From Streptomyces parvulus (GTDB lineage: Bacteria; Actinomycetota; Actinomycetes; Streptomycetales; Streptomycetaceae): a stretch of DNA of 64,000 nt. Under the pieces are notes generated by a model. It saw only the letters and a program-made list of their open reading frames with translations. It did no database searches and had not been told where the DNA came from. Where the stretch lies: assembly GCF_014648855.1 (NCBI RefSeq), contig NZ_BMRX01000003.1, positions 434,001 through 498,000 of the forward strand. The letters run 5' to 3'. Every line of letters begins with the position of its first letter. Position 1 is the stretch's first letter. The position numbers and the translations under genes were made by a program. Shown here one piece after another: positions 25,200 through 33,509 of the stretch.

Positions 25200-26369
25200 T
25201 CACACGGCCTCCAGGACCATCGCGTTGGCCATGCCGCCCGCCTCGCACATCGTCTGCAGTCCGTAACGGGCGCCGCGCTCCCGCATGGCGTGGACGAGGG
25301 TGGTGGTCAGGCGGGTGCCGCTGGCGCCCAGGGGATGGCCCAGCGCGATGGCCCCGCCGTGCACGTTGACCTTGTCCAGGTCGGCACCGGTCTCCTGCTG
25401 CCAGGCGAGGACCACGCTCGCGAACGCCTCGTTGACCTCGAACAGGTCGATGTCGGCCAGGGAGAGCGACGCGCGGCGCAGCACCTTCTCGGTCGCGGGG
25501 ATCACGCCCGTCAGCATCAGCAGCGGGTCGGAGCCGGTGACGGCGAAGCTGTGCAGGCGGGCGAGGGGCCGCAGGCCGAGGCGGGCGGCGGTGTCGGCGG
25601 ACGTGATCAGCACGGCCGAGGCACCGTCGTTGACCGGACTGGCGTTGCCCGCGGTGACGTTCCACTCGATCTGCGGGAAGCGCTCGGCGAAGGCCGCGTC
25701 CCGGTAGGCGGGCCGGAGGCCGGCGAGCACCTCGACGCTGGTGCCGGGCCGCACGCACTCGTCGCGCGAGACGCCGTCCAAGGGCGCGATCTCGGCGTCG
25801 AAGCGCCCGGACTCCCAGGCGGCGGCTGCCTTACGGTGCGAGGAGACGGCGAAGGCGTCCATCCGCTCCCGGGAGAGCGACCACTTGGCGGCGATCAGTT
25901 CGGCGCCGATGCCCTGCGGGACGAGGCCGTCCGGGTAGCGGGCGGCGACCCCGGGGCCGAAGGGGTCGGTGCCGGCCGGCACGTTCGACCACATGGGGAC
26001 GCGGCTCATCGACTCGACGCCGCACGCGACGACCATGTCGTACGCCCCGGCCATGACGCCCTGCGCGGCGAAGTGCACGGCCTGCTGCGAGGAACCGCAC
26101 TGCCGGTCGACGGTGGTCGCGGGCACGGACTCGGGGAACCCGGCCGACAGCAGGGCGTAGCGGGTGGTGTTCATGGCCTGCTCGCCGACCTGGTCGACGG
26201 TGCCGCCGATGACGTCGTCGACCAGCGCCGGGTCGACGCCGGACCGCTCGACGAGGGCGCGCAGGGTGTGCGCGAGGAGTTCCACGGGGTGGACGTGGGC
26301 GAGGGCTCCGTTCGGACGGCCCCGGCCCATCGGGGTGCGGACGGCTTCGACGACGACTGCTTCACGCAT
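25200..26369 (-). CDS. Acetyl-CoA C-acyltransferase (thiolase)
   Basis: A 389-residue thiolase. The nucleophilic Cys is in TTVDRQCGSSQQAVHFAAQGVMAG. The C-terminal histidine and cysteine are in NVHGGAIALGHPLGASGTR and YGLQTMCEAGGMANAMVLE. It condenses or cleaves acyl-CoA/acetyl-CoA, in beta-oxidation or ketoacyl supply. ATG 26369 gives the family N-terminus REAVVVEAVRTPMGRG; an in-frame start 57 bases earlier is not family-like. It is divergent from an HxlR regulator with an inverted repeat between, so that regulator probably controls it. Confidence 0.9.
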   Translation of the reverse strand: MREAVVVEAVRTPMGRGRPNGALAHVHPVELLAHTLRALVERSGVDPALVDDVIGGTVDQVGEQAMNTTRYALLSAGFPESVPATTVDRQCGSSQQAVHFAAQGVMAGAYDMVVACGVESMSRVPMWSNVPAGTDPFGPGVAARYPDGLVPQGIGAELIAAKWSLSRERMDAFAVSSHRKAAAAWESGRFDAEIAPLDGVSRDECVRPGTSVEVLAGLRPAYRDAAFAERFPQIEWNVTAGNASPVNDGASAVLITSADTAARLGLRPLARLHSFAVTGSDPLLMLTGVIPATEKVLRRASLSLADIDLFEVNEAFASVVLAWQQETGADLDKVNVHGGAIALGHPLGASGTRLTTTLVHAMRERGARYGLQTMCEAGGMANAMVLEAV

Positions 26370-26400
26370 GGTGCGGGCCTCCGGCTGCCGGCGACTACCA

Positions 26401-26423
26401 GTGAGTAGGTTTTCTGGACTCAC
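26401..26423. promoter_or_regulatory. Candidate HxlR operator
   Basis: GTGAGT (26401-26406) and ACTCAC (26418-26423) form an inverted repeat with an 11-base spacer in the region shared by the thiolase and HxlR genes. The centre contains AGGTTTTCTGG, AT-rich for this genome. HxlR-family dimers bind such dyads. Confidence 0.45.
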
Positions 26424-26470
26424 CATAGCCTCAAGGGTTGGAAAAGCAAACCCTCCTCTATGCTGGGCTC

Positions 26471-26944
26471 ATGGCCGCCGCCCCCAAGAACCCGCGCCCC
26501 TGCTCGATCGCCGACACGCTGGCGCTCGTCGGAGAGAAGTACTCGCTGCTCGTCCTGCGCGAGGTGTGCCTCGGCAACGGCCGCTTCGACCAACTGGTCC
26601 GCAACACCGGCGCCCCGCGCGACATCCTCGCCACCCGGCTGCGGCGGCTCCTCGACGCGGGCATCCTGACCAAGGAGCCCTACAGCGAACGCCCCCAGCG
26701 CTTCGAGTACCGGCCGACACGGGCGGGACTGGAACTGGAGCCGGTGCTGATGACCCTGATGGCCTGGGGCGACCGGCACCTGCGCGCCGACGACGACCGC
26801 CCCATGGTGATCGAGCACGTCTGCGGCAACGAACTGGTGCCCCGCGTCACCTGCCGCGCCTGCGGGGAGACCGTCCGCCACGAGGACCTGATGGCCCATC
26901 CGCAGGCCGAGGGCTGGACCGTGACGGGTCCGGCGGCCGCCTAG
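26471..26944 (+). CDS. HxlR family transcriptional regulator
   Basis: A 157-residue winged-helix protein. HxlR marks are CSIADTLALVGEKYSLLVLREVCLGNGRFDQLVRNTGAPRDILATRLRRLLDAGILTKEPYSERPQRFEYRPTRAGLEL. After the usual domain it has VCGNELVPRVTCRACGETVRHEDL, which could be a small metal-binding knuckle formed by three cysteines and a histidine. ATG 26471 lies 6 bases after TATGCT (26459-26464), so the transcript is probably leaderless. The divergent thiolase is the likely target. Confidence 0.87.
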   Translation: MAAAPKNPRPCSIADTLALVGEKYSLLVLREVCLGNGRFDQLVRNTGAPRDILATRLRRLLDAGILTKEPYSERPQRFEYRPTRAGLELEPVLMTLMAWGDRHLRADDDRPMVIEHVCGNELVPRVTCRACGETVRHEDLMAHPQAEGWTVTGPAAA

Positions 26945-27083
26945 GGGCCGCCCACCCCTGTGGGCCGGTCTTCACTTTGGGACGCTACGCTGCCCCTCGG
27001 CACAGCCGGTCCTGATCACCCCACAGCGGGGTTCGGCGTGCCCATCGACCGTTTCTCGATCGGCACTTGGACTCCGTAACTTC

Positions 27084-27959
27084 ATGTCTTGGTTCGAATC
27101 ACTCATCCTCGGGCTCGTCCAGGGGCTGACCGAGTTCCTCCCCGTGTCCTCCAGCGCGCACCTGCGCCTGACGGCGGCGTTCTCCGGCTGGCACGACCCG
27201 GGCGCGGCCTTCACGGCGATCACGCAGATCGGCACCGAGGCCGCGGTCCTCATCTACTTCCGCAAGGACATCGGGCGGATCATCTCGGCGTGGACCCGGT
27301 CGCTGACCGACAAGTCGATGCGCCGCGACCCGGACGCCCGCATGGGCTGGCTGGTGATCGTGGGCTCGATCCCGATCGGCGTGCTCGGCCTGACCCTCAA
27401 GGACCAGATCGAGGGACCCTTCCGCGACCTGCGGATCACCGCCACGATGCTCATCGTCGTCGGCGTGATCATCGGCATCGCGGACCGGATGGCCGCCCGG
27501 GACGAGAAGGGCGGCCGGCACCGCGCCCCCCGCGCGCGCAAGGAGCTGGAGAACCTGTCCGTCCGGGACGGCCTGATCTACGGCGTCTGCCAGGCGGCGG
27601 CCCTGATCCCGGGCGTCTCCCGGTCCGGCGCCACGATCAGCGGCGGCCTCTTCATGGGCTACCGGCGCGAGGCGGCGGCCCGGTACTCCTTCCTGCTCGC
27701 GATCCCGGCGGTGCTCGCCTCCGGACTGTTCGAGCTGACGGACGCGATGGAGAGCGACCACGTCTCCTGGGGGCCGACGCTGTTCGCGACGGTCATCGCC
27801 TTCGGCACCGGATACGCGGTGATCGCCTGGTTCATGAAGTTCATCTCCACGAAGAGCTTCATGCCGTTCGTCTGGTACCGCATCGCGCTCGGCATCGTCA
27901 TCATCGCCCTGGTCAGCACCGGTGCGCTCAGCCCCCACGCCGCGGAGTCGGCGGGCTGA
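27084..27959 (+). CDS. uppP: Undecaprenyl-diphosphatase
   Basis: A 291-residue integral membrane phosphatase that recycles undecaprenyl pyrophosphate for cell wall synthesis; overexpressed members give bacitracin resistance. The BacA/UppP motifs are clear: GLTEFLPVSSSAHLRL at about residues 14-29 and PGVSRSGATISGGLFMG at about 175-191. Streptomyces often carry more than one uppP gene. The ATG at 27084 begins the family-typical MSWFESLILGLVQGL. The gene seems to be transcribed alone. Confidence 0.95.
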   Translation: MSWFESLILGLVQGLTEFLPVSSSAHLRLTAAFSGWHDPGAAFTAITQIGTEAAVLIYFRKDIGRIISAWTRSLTDKSMRRDPDARMGWLVIVGSIPIGVLGLTLKDQIEGPFRDLRITATMLIVVGVIIGIADRMAARDEKGGRHRAPRARKELENLSVRDGLIYGVCQAAALIPGVSRSGATISGGLFMGYRREAAARYSFLLAIPAVLASGLFELTDAMESDHVSWGPTLFATVIAFGTGYAVIAWFMKFISTKSFMPFVWYRIALGIVIIALVSTGALSPHAAESAG

Positions 27960-28022
27960 GCGCGACCGCTCCTGTAGCCGTCCGGTAGCGCTCCGTCAGC
28001 GCTTGGGCCTACGCTGGTCCGC

Positions 28023-28202
28023 ATGTCCCCCGATTACGCGACCCCTGGTTCCGTGCGCTCCGCCGCGGAACTGAACGAGAAGATCCGCGCGCTGTGGCGC
28101 CGCGCGGGCGGGACCCTGTCGGCGCAGGAGCGGGTGGAGTACGAGTTGCTGGTGGTCGAGTGGGCGACCGCGATCCGCGGCGAGGTCATCGAGGCCGCCT
28201 GA
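28023..28202 (+). CDS. Small conserved-looking protein (59 aa)
   Basis: A short gene between uppP and an SDR gene. ATG 28023 is 7 bases after TACGCT (28010-28015), so the mRNA should be leaderless. The peptide, MSPDYATPGSVRSAAELNEK then IRALWRRAGGTLSAQERVEYELLVVEWATAIR, is predicted to be mostly helical and amphipathic. Third positions have strong G/C bias. I do not recognise a family with a known role; similar short proteins occur in Streptomyces. It ends 34 bases before the convergent SDR gene. Confidence 0.7.
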   Translation: MSPDYATPGSVRSAAELNEKIRALWRRAGGTLSAQERVEYELLVVEWATAIRGEVIEAA

Positions 28203-28236
28203 ACCGGAGCCGCCCGCACCCGGCACCAGGCCTGCG

Positions 28237-28977
28237 TCAGCGCCCTCCGGCCACCCGCAGCACCGTGCCCGTGGCGTACGAGGCCTCGGGCGACATCAGC
28301 CAGGAGATGGCCGCCGCGATCTCCTCCGCCCGGCCCGCGCGGCCCATCGGCACCGCCGCCCCCATCGTCCGCGCCCGGTCCGGGGCGCCGGCCGCCGCGT
28401 GCATGCCGGTGTCGATGACGCCGGGCGCGACCGCGTTGACCCGCACGCCGTCCGGGCCGAGTTCCTTGGCCAGCCCCAGTGTCAGCGTGTCGACGCCCGC
28501 CTTGGCCGCCGCGTAGTGGACGTACTCCCCCGGGCTGCCCAGCGTCGCGGCGCCCGAGGAGACGTTCACGATCACGCCGCTCCCCCGCGCCGTCATGAGC
28601 CGCGCGGCGCGCCGGGCGCACAGCAGCACGCCGAGCAGGTTGACGTCCAGCACCCGGCGCAGGTCGGCGGTGGCGCTGTCGGCGAGGCGCCCCAGCGGGC
28701 CGGTCACGGCGGCGTTGTTCACCAGTCCCGTCACCGGCCCGAGCCGTTCCTCGGCCACGTCGAAGAGGCGGTCGACGTCGGCCTCCACCGACGTGTCCGC
28801 GCGTACCGCGACCGCGCGTCCGCCCGCCTCCCGCACACCCGCGACGACCGCGTCGGCCGCCGCCGAGTCCCGCGCGTAGCCGACGGCCAGGTCGTGGCCG
28901 TCCGCCGCGAGGCGCAGGCAGGTCGCCGCGCCGATGCCGCGGCTGCCGCCGGTGACCACGGTGATGGGCCGGTTCAT
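28237..28977 (-). CDS. SDR family oxidoreductase
   Basis: A 246-residue classical short-chain dehydrogenase. Cofactor motif VVTGGSRGIGAATCLRLA, then NNAAVTGPLG, catalytic Ser in NVSSGAATLGS and the Y-x3-K pair in YVHYAAAKAGVDTLTLGLAKELG, followed by NAVAPGVIDT. It resembles FabG-like reductases; the substrate is unknown. ATG 28977 is preceded by GGAGG and gives the normal N-terminus. A perfect 17-base palindrome lies 15-32 bases upstream, so a repressor probably controls it. No regulator gene is adjacent. Confidence 0.88.
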   Translation of the reverse strand: MNRPITVVTGGSRGIGAATCLRLAADGHDLAVGYARDSAAADAVVAGVREAGGRAVAVRADTSVEADVDRLFDVAEERLGPVTGLVNNAAVTGPLGRLADSATADLRRVLDVNLLGVLLCARRAARLMTARGSGVIVNVSSGAATLGSPGEYVHYAAAKAGVDTLTLGLAKELGPDGVRVNAVAPGVIDTGMHAAAGAPDRARTMGAAVPMGRAGRAEEIAAAISWLMSPEASYATGTVLRVAGGR

Positions 28978-28992
28978 GAACACCTCCGCATT

Positions 28993-29009
28993 TGATCGAT
29001 CATCGATCA
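28993..29009. promoter_or_regulatory. Perfect 17-base palindrome upstream of SDR gene
   Basis: TGATCGAT-C-ATCGATCA is a perfect palindrome with one central base, 15 bases before the SDR start and just ahead of its ribosome binding site. It looks like a TetR-type operator. AT content is well above the surrounding DNA. Confidence 0.6.
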
Positions 29010-29129
29010 CTCTAGGCGCCGGGGGACGCCTTGCCCATGCCTTGCGCACCATCGGCACCCGGTGTGATCAACTGAATTCGCCCTCGTCGCGGGCGCACAC
29101 TGTAGGCATCGGGGGGTAGGGAGGCGCCC

Positions 29130-30704
29130 ATGAAGACGCTCGACCGCCTGCTCGCCTCCTCCTGGGGACGCTCCGCCGCCGCCGCGGTCGCCGGGGCGCT
29201 GCCCGTGCTCGCCTTCCCGGGGCCGGCCCTGTGGTGGTGGGCCTGGTTCGCGCTCGTCCCCTGGATCCTGCTGGCCCGTGCCGCGCCGTCCGGGAGGCGG
29301 GCTGCGTACGACGGCTGGTGCGGCGGCTTCGGCTTCATGCTCGCGATGCACCACTGGCTGCTCCCGAACCTGCACGTGTTCACCTTCGTGATCGCGGCGC
29401 TGCTCGGCGCGCTGTGGGCGCCGTGGGGCTGGCTGGTGCGGCGGCTGCTGGGCGGGGCGCCCTCGGCCGGCCGGGGCGCGGCGGCGCTCCTGGTGCTGCC
29501 GTCGGGCTGGCTGGCCGCGGAGCTGGTCCGCTCCTGGCAGGGGCTCGGCGGCCCCTGGGGGATGCTCGGCTCCAGCCAGTGGGAGGTGGCGCCGGCCCTG
29601 CGGCTGGCCTCGGTCGGCGGGGTCTGGCTGCTGAGCTTCCTGGTGGTGGCGGTGAACGTCGCCGTGGCCGTGCTCGTGGCGGTCCGCCGGGCCCGGGTGC
29701 CCGCGCTCGCGGGGCTCGTCGCCACCGCGGCCGCCACCTCCGCGGCCTGGGTCTGGTCGCCCCGCCCCGACACCGAGGAACGGGCCTCGGTCGCCGTGGT
29801 GCAGCCCGGCGTCGTCGCCGGGCGGGACAGCGCGGACCGGCGCTTCGACCGCGAGGAACAGCTCACCCGCGGGCTGGCCGGCCGGGATCCCGCCCTGATC
29901 GTCTGGGGCGAGAGCAGCGTCGGCTTCGACCTGGACGACCGTCCGGACCTGGCCCGGCGGCTCGCCGCGCTGTCCCGGGAGACCGGCGCCGAGATCCTGG
30001 TCAACGTGGACGCCCGGCGCTCCGACAAGCCCGGCATCTACAAGAGTTCGGTGCTGGTCGGCCCCGACGGCCCGACCGGGGACCGGTACGACAAGATGCG
30101 GCTGGTGCCCTTCGGGGAGTACGTGCCGGCCCGCTCGCTGCTCGGCTGGGCCACGTCCGTGGGCGAGGCGGCGGGCGAGGACCGCAGGCGGGGCACCGAG
30201 CAGGTCCTGATGGACGTCGGGGACGGGCTGCGGATCGGCCCGATGGTGTGCTTCGAGAGCGCCTTTCCCGACATGAGCCGCCAACTGGTCGCCGACGGCG
30301 CGCAGGTGCTGGTCGCCCAGTCGTCGACGTCGACGTTCCAGCACACCTGGGCGCCGGAGCAGCACGCCTCGCTCGCCGCGCTGCGTGCCGCGGAGACCGG
30401 GCGTCCCATGGTGCACTCGACGCTGACGGGCGTCTCCGCCGTGTACGGCGCGAACGGGAAGCGGATCGGTTCGTGGCTCGGCACCGACGCGAGCACCGCG
30501 CGGGTGTACGAGATCCCCCTCACCCGGGGCAGCACGCCCTACGTGCGCTTCGGCGACTGGACCGTGTACGCGGCGCTGGTGATCCTCGCGGCGTGGGGCG
30601 CCGGGGAGGGGGTGCGGACGGTGCGGGTCAGGCGGAACCCTCGTGGACCGCGCGTACCACCCGTTCGCACAGGTCGTGGGTCTCCAGCGCGTCCCGGGCA
30701 CTGA
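29130..30704 (+). CDS. lnt: Apolipoprotein N-acyltransferase
   Basis: A 524-residue enzyme that N-acylates the lipid-modified cysteine of lipoproteins. An N-terminal membrane part of about six to seven helices (to about residue 210) is followed by a nitrilase domain with the Glu in IVWGESSVGF (about 259), the Lys in YDKMRLVPFGEYVPA (about 319) and the nucleophilic Cys in GPMVCFESAFPDMS (about 373). A last hydrophobic helix near residue 480 re-enters the membrane. Streptomyces are known to carry Lnt homologues. The 3' end overlaps the convergent MocA gene by 77 bases. Confidence 0.93.
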   Translation: MKTLDRLLASSWGRSAAAAVAGALPVLAFPGPALWWWAWFALVPWILLARAAPSGRRAAYDGWCGGFGFMLAMHHWLLPNLHVFTFVIAALLGALWAPWGWLVRRLLGGAPSAGRGAAALLVLPSGWLAAELVRSWQGLGGPWGMLGSSQWEVAPALRLASVGGVWLLSFLVVAVNVAVAVLVAVRRARVPALAGLVATAAATSAAWVWSPRPDTEERASVAVVQPGVVAGRDSADRRFDREEQLTRGLAGRDPALIVWGESSVGFDLDDRPDLARRLAALSRETGAEILVNVDARRSDKPGIYKSSVLVGPDGPTGDRYDKMRLVPFGEYVPARSLLGWATSVGEAAGEDRRRGTEQVLMDVGDGLRIGPMVCFESAFPDMSRQLVADGAQVLVAQSSTSTFQHTWAPEQHASLAALRAAETGRPMVHSTLTGVSAVYGANGKRIGSWLGTDASTARVYEIPLTRGSTPYVRFGDWTVYAALVILAAWGAGEGVRTVRVRRNPRGPRVPPVRTGRGSPARPGH

Positions 30705-31533
30705 GCACCCGCCCGGCGCGCACCGCGTCGAGAAAGGAGTGCACGGCCTGCTCGATGCCGCGCTGACGGGCGACCGGCACCCAGTCGCCGCGCCGCCGCA
30801 CGGTCGGCTGGCCCTTGTGGTCGACGACCTCGGCGAGGTTGACCACCTGGCGCTTGGTGTCCTGGCCTGAGACCTCCAGGATCTCCTCCGCCGAACCGCT
30901 GAGCCGGTTCATCACGCCGAGCGCGGTGAAGCCGTCGCCGGCGAGCTGGAGGACGACGTGGTGCAGGAGGCCGTCCCGCACGCGGGCTCGGACGGTCACG
31001 TCGTCGACCGGGCCCGGCGCCAGGAAGCGCAGGGTGTCCACGACGTGGATGAAGTCGTCGAGGATCATCGTGCGCGGTTCCTCGGGCAGGCCGGTGCGGT
31101 TCTTCTGCATGAGGATCAGCTCGCGCGGGTGCTCCGCGCACTGCGCGTACCCGGGCGCGTGGCGGCGGTTGAAGCCGACGGCGAGGCTGGTGCGCCGCTC
31201 CTCGGCGAGGGCCACCAGCCGTTCCGAGTCGGCGAGTTCGTAGGCGAGGGGCTTGTCGACGTAGGTCGGGACGCCCGCCTCCAGGAGCGCGGTCACGATC
31301 TCGGGGTGGACGGCGGTCGGCGCGTGCACGAAGGCGGCGTCGAGACCCTGCGCGAGGAGTGAGCCGAGGTCGGTGTGGCGCTGGGCCGGCGGCAGGCGCA
31401 GCTCGTCGGCGACCCGCGTGAGGGTGGCGGGGGTGCGGGTGTGCAGGTGCAGCTCGGCACCGGGCAGGACCGAGAGCACCGGCAGGTAGGCCTTCCGCGC
31501 GATGTCACCGAGTCCGATGCAGCCGACCTTCAC
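30628..31533 (-). CDS. Gfo/Idh/MocA family oxidoreductase
   Basis: A 301-residue NAD(P)-dependent oxidoreductase. It has the Rossmann start KVGCIGLGDIARKAYLPVLSVLPGAELHLHTR, the middle VFVHAPTAVHPEIVTALLEAGVPTYVDKPLAYEL with the family's E/D-K-P motif (here VDKPLA), then a C-terminal beta-sheet domain. Substrates are usually sugars, inositols or related compounds. GTG 31533 has AGGAG 8 bases upstream. It follows the FAD monooxygenase by 19 bases on the same strand, so they are probably one operon under the TetR regulator. Confidence 0.87.
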   Translation of the reverse strand: MKVGCIGLGDIARKAYLPVLSVLPGAELHLHTRTPATLTRVADELRLPPAQRHTDLGSLLAQGLDAAFVHAPTAVHPEIVTALLEAGVPTYVDKPLAYELADSERLVALAEERRTSLAVGFNRRHAPGYAQCAEHPRELILMQKNRTGLPEEPRTMILDDFIHVVDTLRFLAPGPVDDVTVRARVRDGLLHHVVLQLAGDGFTALGVMNRLSGSAEEILEVSGQDTKRQVVNLAEVVDHKGQPTVRRRGDWVPVARQRGIEQAVHSFLDAVRAGRVLSARDALETHDLCERVVRAVHEGSA

Positions 31534-31552
31534 GGGGTGTACTCCTTAGACG

Positions 31553-32728
31553 CTAGCCGGTCCGGGTCCGCTCGGAAGCATACGGGGGCCCGGGCGGCCG
31601 CCAGTCGGCGATGCCGTCGAAGCCCCGCAGGAACAGGCCGGGGGCCGCCTTCGACAGCGCGAGCAGCGCGGCGTCGCGGGCGGCGGTCCCGGCGCGGCTG
31701 GTCATCAGGTTGAGGCGGGCGGCCCGCACCGCTCGGCGGGCGACGGCGTCGGCGCGGGGCTGCCGGGCGGCCGTGTAGGCGGCCGGGTCCCCGCTGTGGT
31801 GGGCGAGGACGACCGCGTCCTCGATGGCCTGGTTGCCGCCCTGGCCGAGATTGGGCGGCATGGCGTGCGCGGCGTCGCCGAGCAGGACCACGCGGCCGCG
31901 GTGGTAGGCGGGCAGCGGCCGGGCGATGTGGTGCACGTCGTGCCTGAGGACGTCCTCGGGTCCGGCGGCGGCGAGGACCGCGGGGACCGGGTCGTGCCAG
32001 TCGCCGTAGCGGTGCAGCAACTCGGCCCGCTCGTCCTCGGCGTGGCCGCCGGCCGGAGTGACGGCCGCCGCGTACGCGTAGACCAGGCCGCCCTTGAGCG
32101 GGTGCGTGCCCCAGAGCCGGCCCCTCCCCCAGGTCTCGTGCGAGGCGAACCGGGCGCCGGGCAGGGGGATCACCAGCCGCCAGGTGGTGAAGCCGGAGTA
32201 CACGGTGCCCGGGTGGTCCGGGAACAGGGTGCGGCGTGCGGCGGAGTGGATGCCGTCGGCGGCGACGACCAGGTCGGCCTCCCACTCGCCGTCCGCGGTG
32301 CGCACCCTGGCCGGCCGGTCGTCGGCGCCGGGGTCGGCGAGTATCGCGTCGGCGCCGGTGCGGACGGTGCCCGCGGGCAGCCGCTCGGACAGACTGGCGA
32401 CGAGGGTGGCACGGTGCAGCAGCACCAGCGGACCGCCGAACCGGGCCTCGGCCGCCCGCGCGCTCGACCGGGAGAGCCAGCGTCCGCCAGGGGTGCGCAG
32501 TCCGCCGTCGCCCTGCCAGGCGGCGAGGTCGCGGATCTCGTCGCCGAGGCCGATGACGTCCAGCGCGCGCAGGGCGTTCGGCGACAGGGAGATGGCCGCG
32601 CCGGGCGGGCGCAGGGAGCCGGCCCGCTCCAGGACGGTGACGCTCAGGCCGGCCCGGTGCAGGGCCGCCGCCGCGGTGAGCCCGCCGATTCCGCCGCCGA
32701 TCACGACCGCCCGCCTGGTCCGTTTCAT
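31553..32728 (-). CDS. FAD-dependent monooxygenase
   Basis: A 391-residue aromatic-ring hydroxylase type flavoenzyme. It has the N-terminal VIGGGIGGLTAAAALHRAGLSVTVLERA, the middle DLVVAADGIHSAARRTLFPD (GD/DG motif), and RVVLLGDAAHAMPPNLGQGGNQAIEDAVVLA. This resembles salicylate-hydroxylase-like or antibiotic-tailoring monooxygenases; the substrate is unknown. ATG 32728 has a GGGGAGA ribosome site. It is divergent from a TetR gene with two palindromic sites between them, one lying 31 bases before this start. Confidence 0.88.
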   Translation of the reverse strand: MKRTRRAVVIGGGIGGLTAAAALHRAGLSVTVLERAGSLRPPGAAISLSPNALRALDVIGLGDEIRDLAAWQGDGGLRTPGGRWLSRSSARAAEARFGGPLVLLHRATLVASLSERLPAGTVRTGADAILADPGADDRPARVRTADGEWEADLVVAADGIHSAARRTLFPDHPGTVYSGFTTWRLVIPLPGARFASHETWGRGRLWGTHPLKGGLVYAYAAAVTPAGGHAEDERAELLHRYGDWHDPVPAVLAAAGPEDVLRHDVHHIARPLPAYHRGRVVLLGDAAHAMPPNLGQGGNQAIEDAVVLAHHSGDPAAYTAARQPRADAVARRAVRAARLNLMTSRAGTAARDAALLALSKAAPGLFLRGFDGIADWRPPGPPYASERTRTG

Positions 32729-32758
32729 GGCTCTCCCCGTTCGCGCTCACCCCAGCTC

Positions 32759-32805
32759 ACTACAGATGTAGTAGTCGCTGCGGCCGACTGTACTACAGCC
32801 GTAGT
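32759..32805. promoter_or_regulatory. Two-site TetR operator
   Basis: ACTACAGATGTAGT (32759-32772, perfect palindrome) and ACTACAGCCGTAGT (32792-32805, arms ACTAC/GTAGT with four central bases) lie 33 bases apart, centre to centre. They share the same arms and spacing, so they are very likely twin sites of the adjacent TetR protein, covering both divergent promoters. Confidence 0.7.
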
Positions 32806-32827
32806 GCGGTCGGGTAGGTTGTCCTCC

Positions 32828-33466
32828 ATGCCCGCCGCCACCCCGCCGCCCGCGCCCCGCCCGGAAGCCGCCACGTCCCGCGCCGCTCCCGCGGCCGCCT
32901 CCCGCGCCGACCTCGTCGCCGACGCCGCGCTGGCGCTGCTCGCGGAGCGCGGGATGCGCGGGCTGACCCACCGCGCCGTCGACGAGGCGGCCGGACTCGC
33001 GCAGGGCTCCACTTCCAACGTGGCCCGCAGCCGGCAGGCGCTGCTCGAACTGGCCGTGCGGCGCCTGGCCGACCGGGAGGAGCGGGTGCTGGCGCTGGAC
33101 GAGATGCCGGACCCGCGTGCCGGGCTGGACGCTCTCGTGGACGCCCTGGCGCTGGCGACGCACCGGGCGCTGACCCGGAACCGGGCGCTGACGCTGGCCC
33201 GCTACGAACTCGCACTGGAGGCCACCCGCCGCCCCGAGCTGCGCGCTCACTTCGACGCGGCGGGCGCCCGCTTCCGGGAGCGACTGGGCGTGCTGGTCCG
33301 GGAGATGGGCTCGCGGGATCCCGAGCGGCACGTGCTCTCGCTGGTCGCCTGGGCGGACGGGCTGATGTTCAGCTGCGTGGCCGGCAGTTTCCACGCCGAG
33401 GTGCCGGGACCGCGGGAAGTGCGCTCGGGGCTGCGGGAGGTCCTGGACGGCATGCTGGGCGGGTGA
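32828..33466 (+). CDS. TetR family transcriptional regulator
   Basis: A 212-residue TetR protein. The DNA-binding domain is at about residues 27-72 (ASRADLVADAALALLAERGMRGLTHRAVDEAAGLAQGSTSNVARSRQALLELAVRRL), and the rest is the helical ligand domain. ATG 32828 lies 7 bases after TAGGTT (32815-32820), so the mRNA is probably leaderless. Two matching palindromes upstream are the likely operators. The divergent flavin monooxygenase and MocA-type genes are the likely targets. Confidence 0.9.
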   Translation: MPAATPPPAPRPEAATSRAAPAAASRADLVADAALALLAERGMRGLTHRAVDEAAGLAQGSTSNVARSRQALLELAVRRLADREERVLALDEMPDPRAGLDALVDALALATHRALTRNRALTLARYELALEATRRPELRAHFDAAGARFRERLGVLVREMGSRDPERHVLSLVAWADGLMFSCVAGSFHAEVPGPREVRSGLREVLDGMLGG

Positions 33467-33509
33467 AAACTCCTGGTGCTCCGGGAGAGGGCCGGGTGAG
33501 GATGTCGGC

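Noticed and set aside
28010..28015. TACGCT as an operator half-site
   Set aside because: Its spacing to the ATG and recurrence before unrelated genes indicate a -10 box rather than a specific regulator site.
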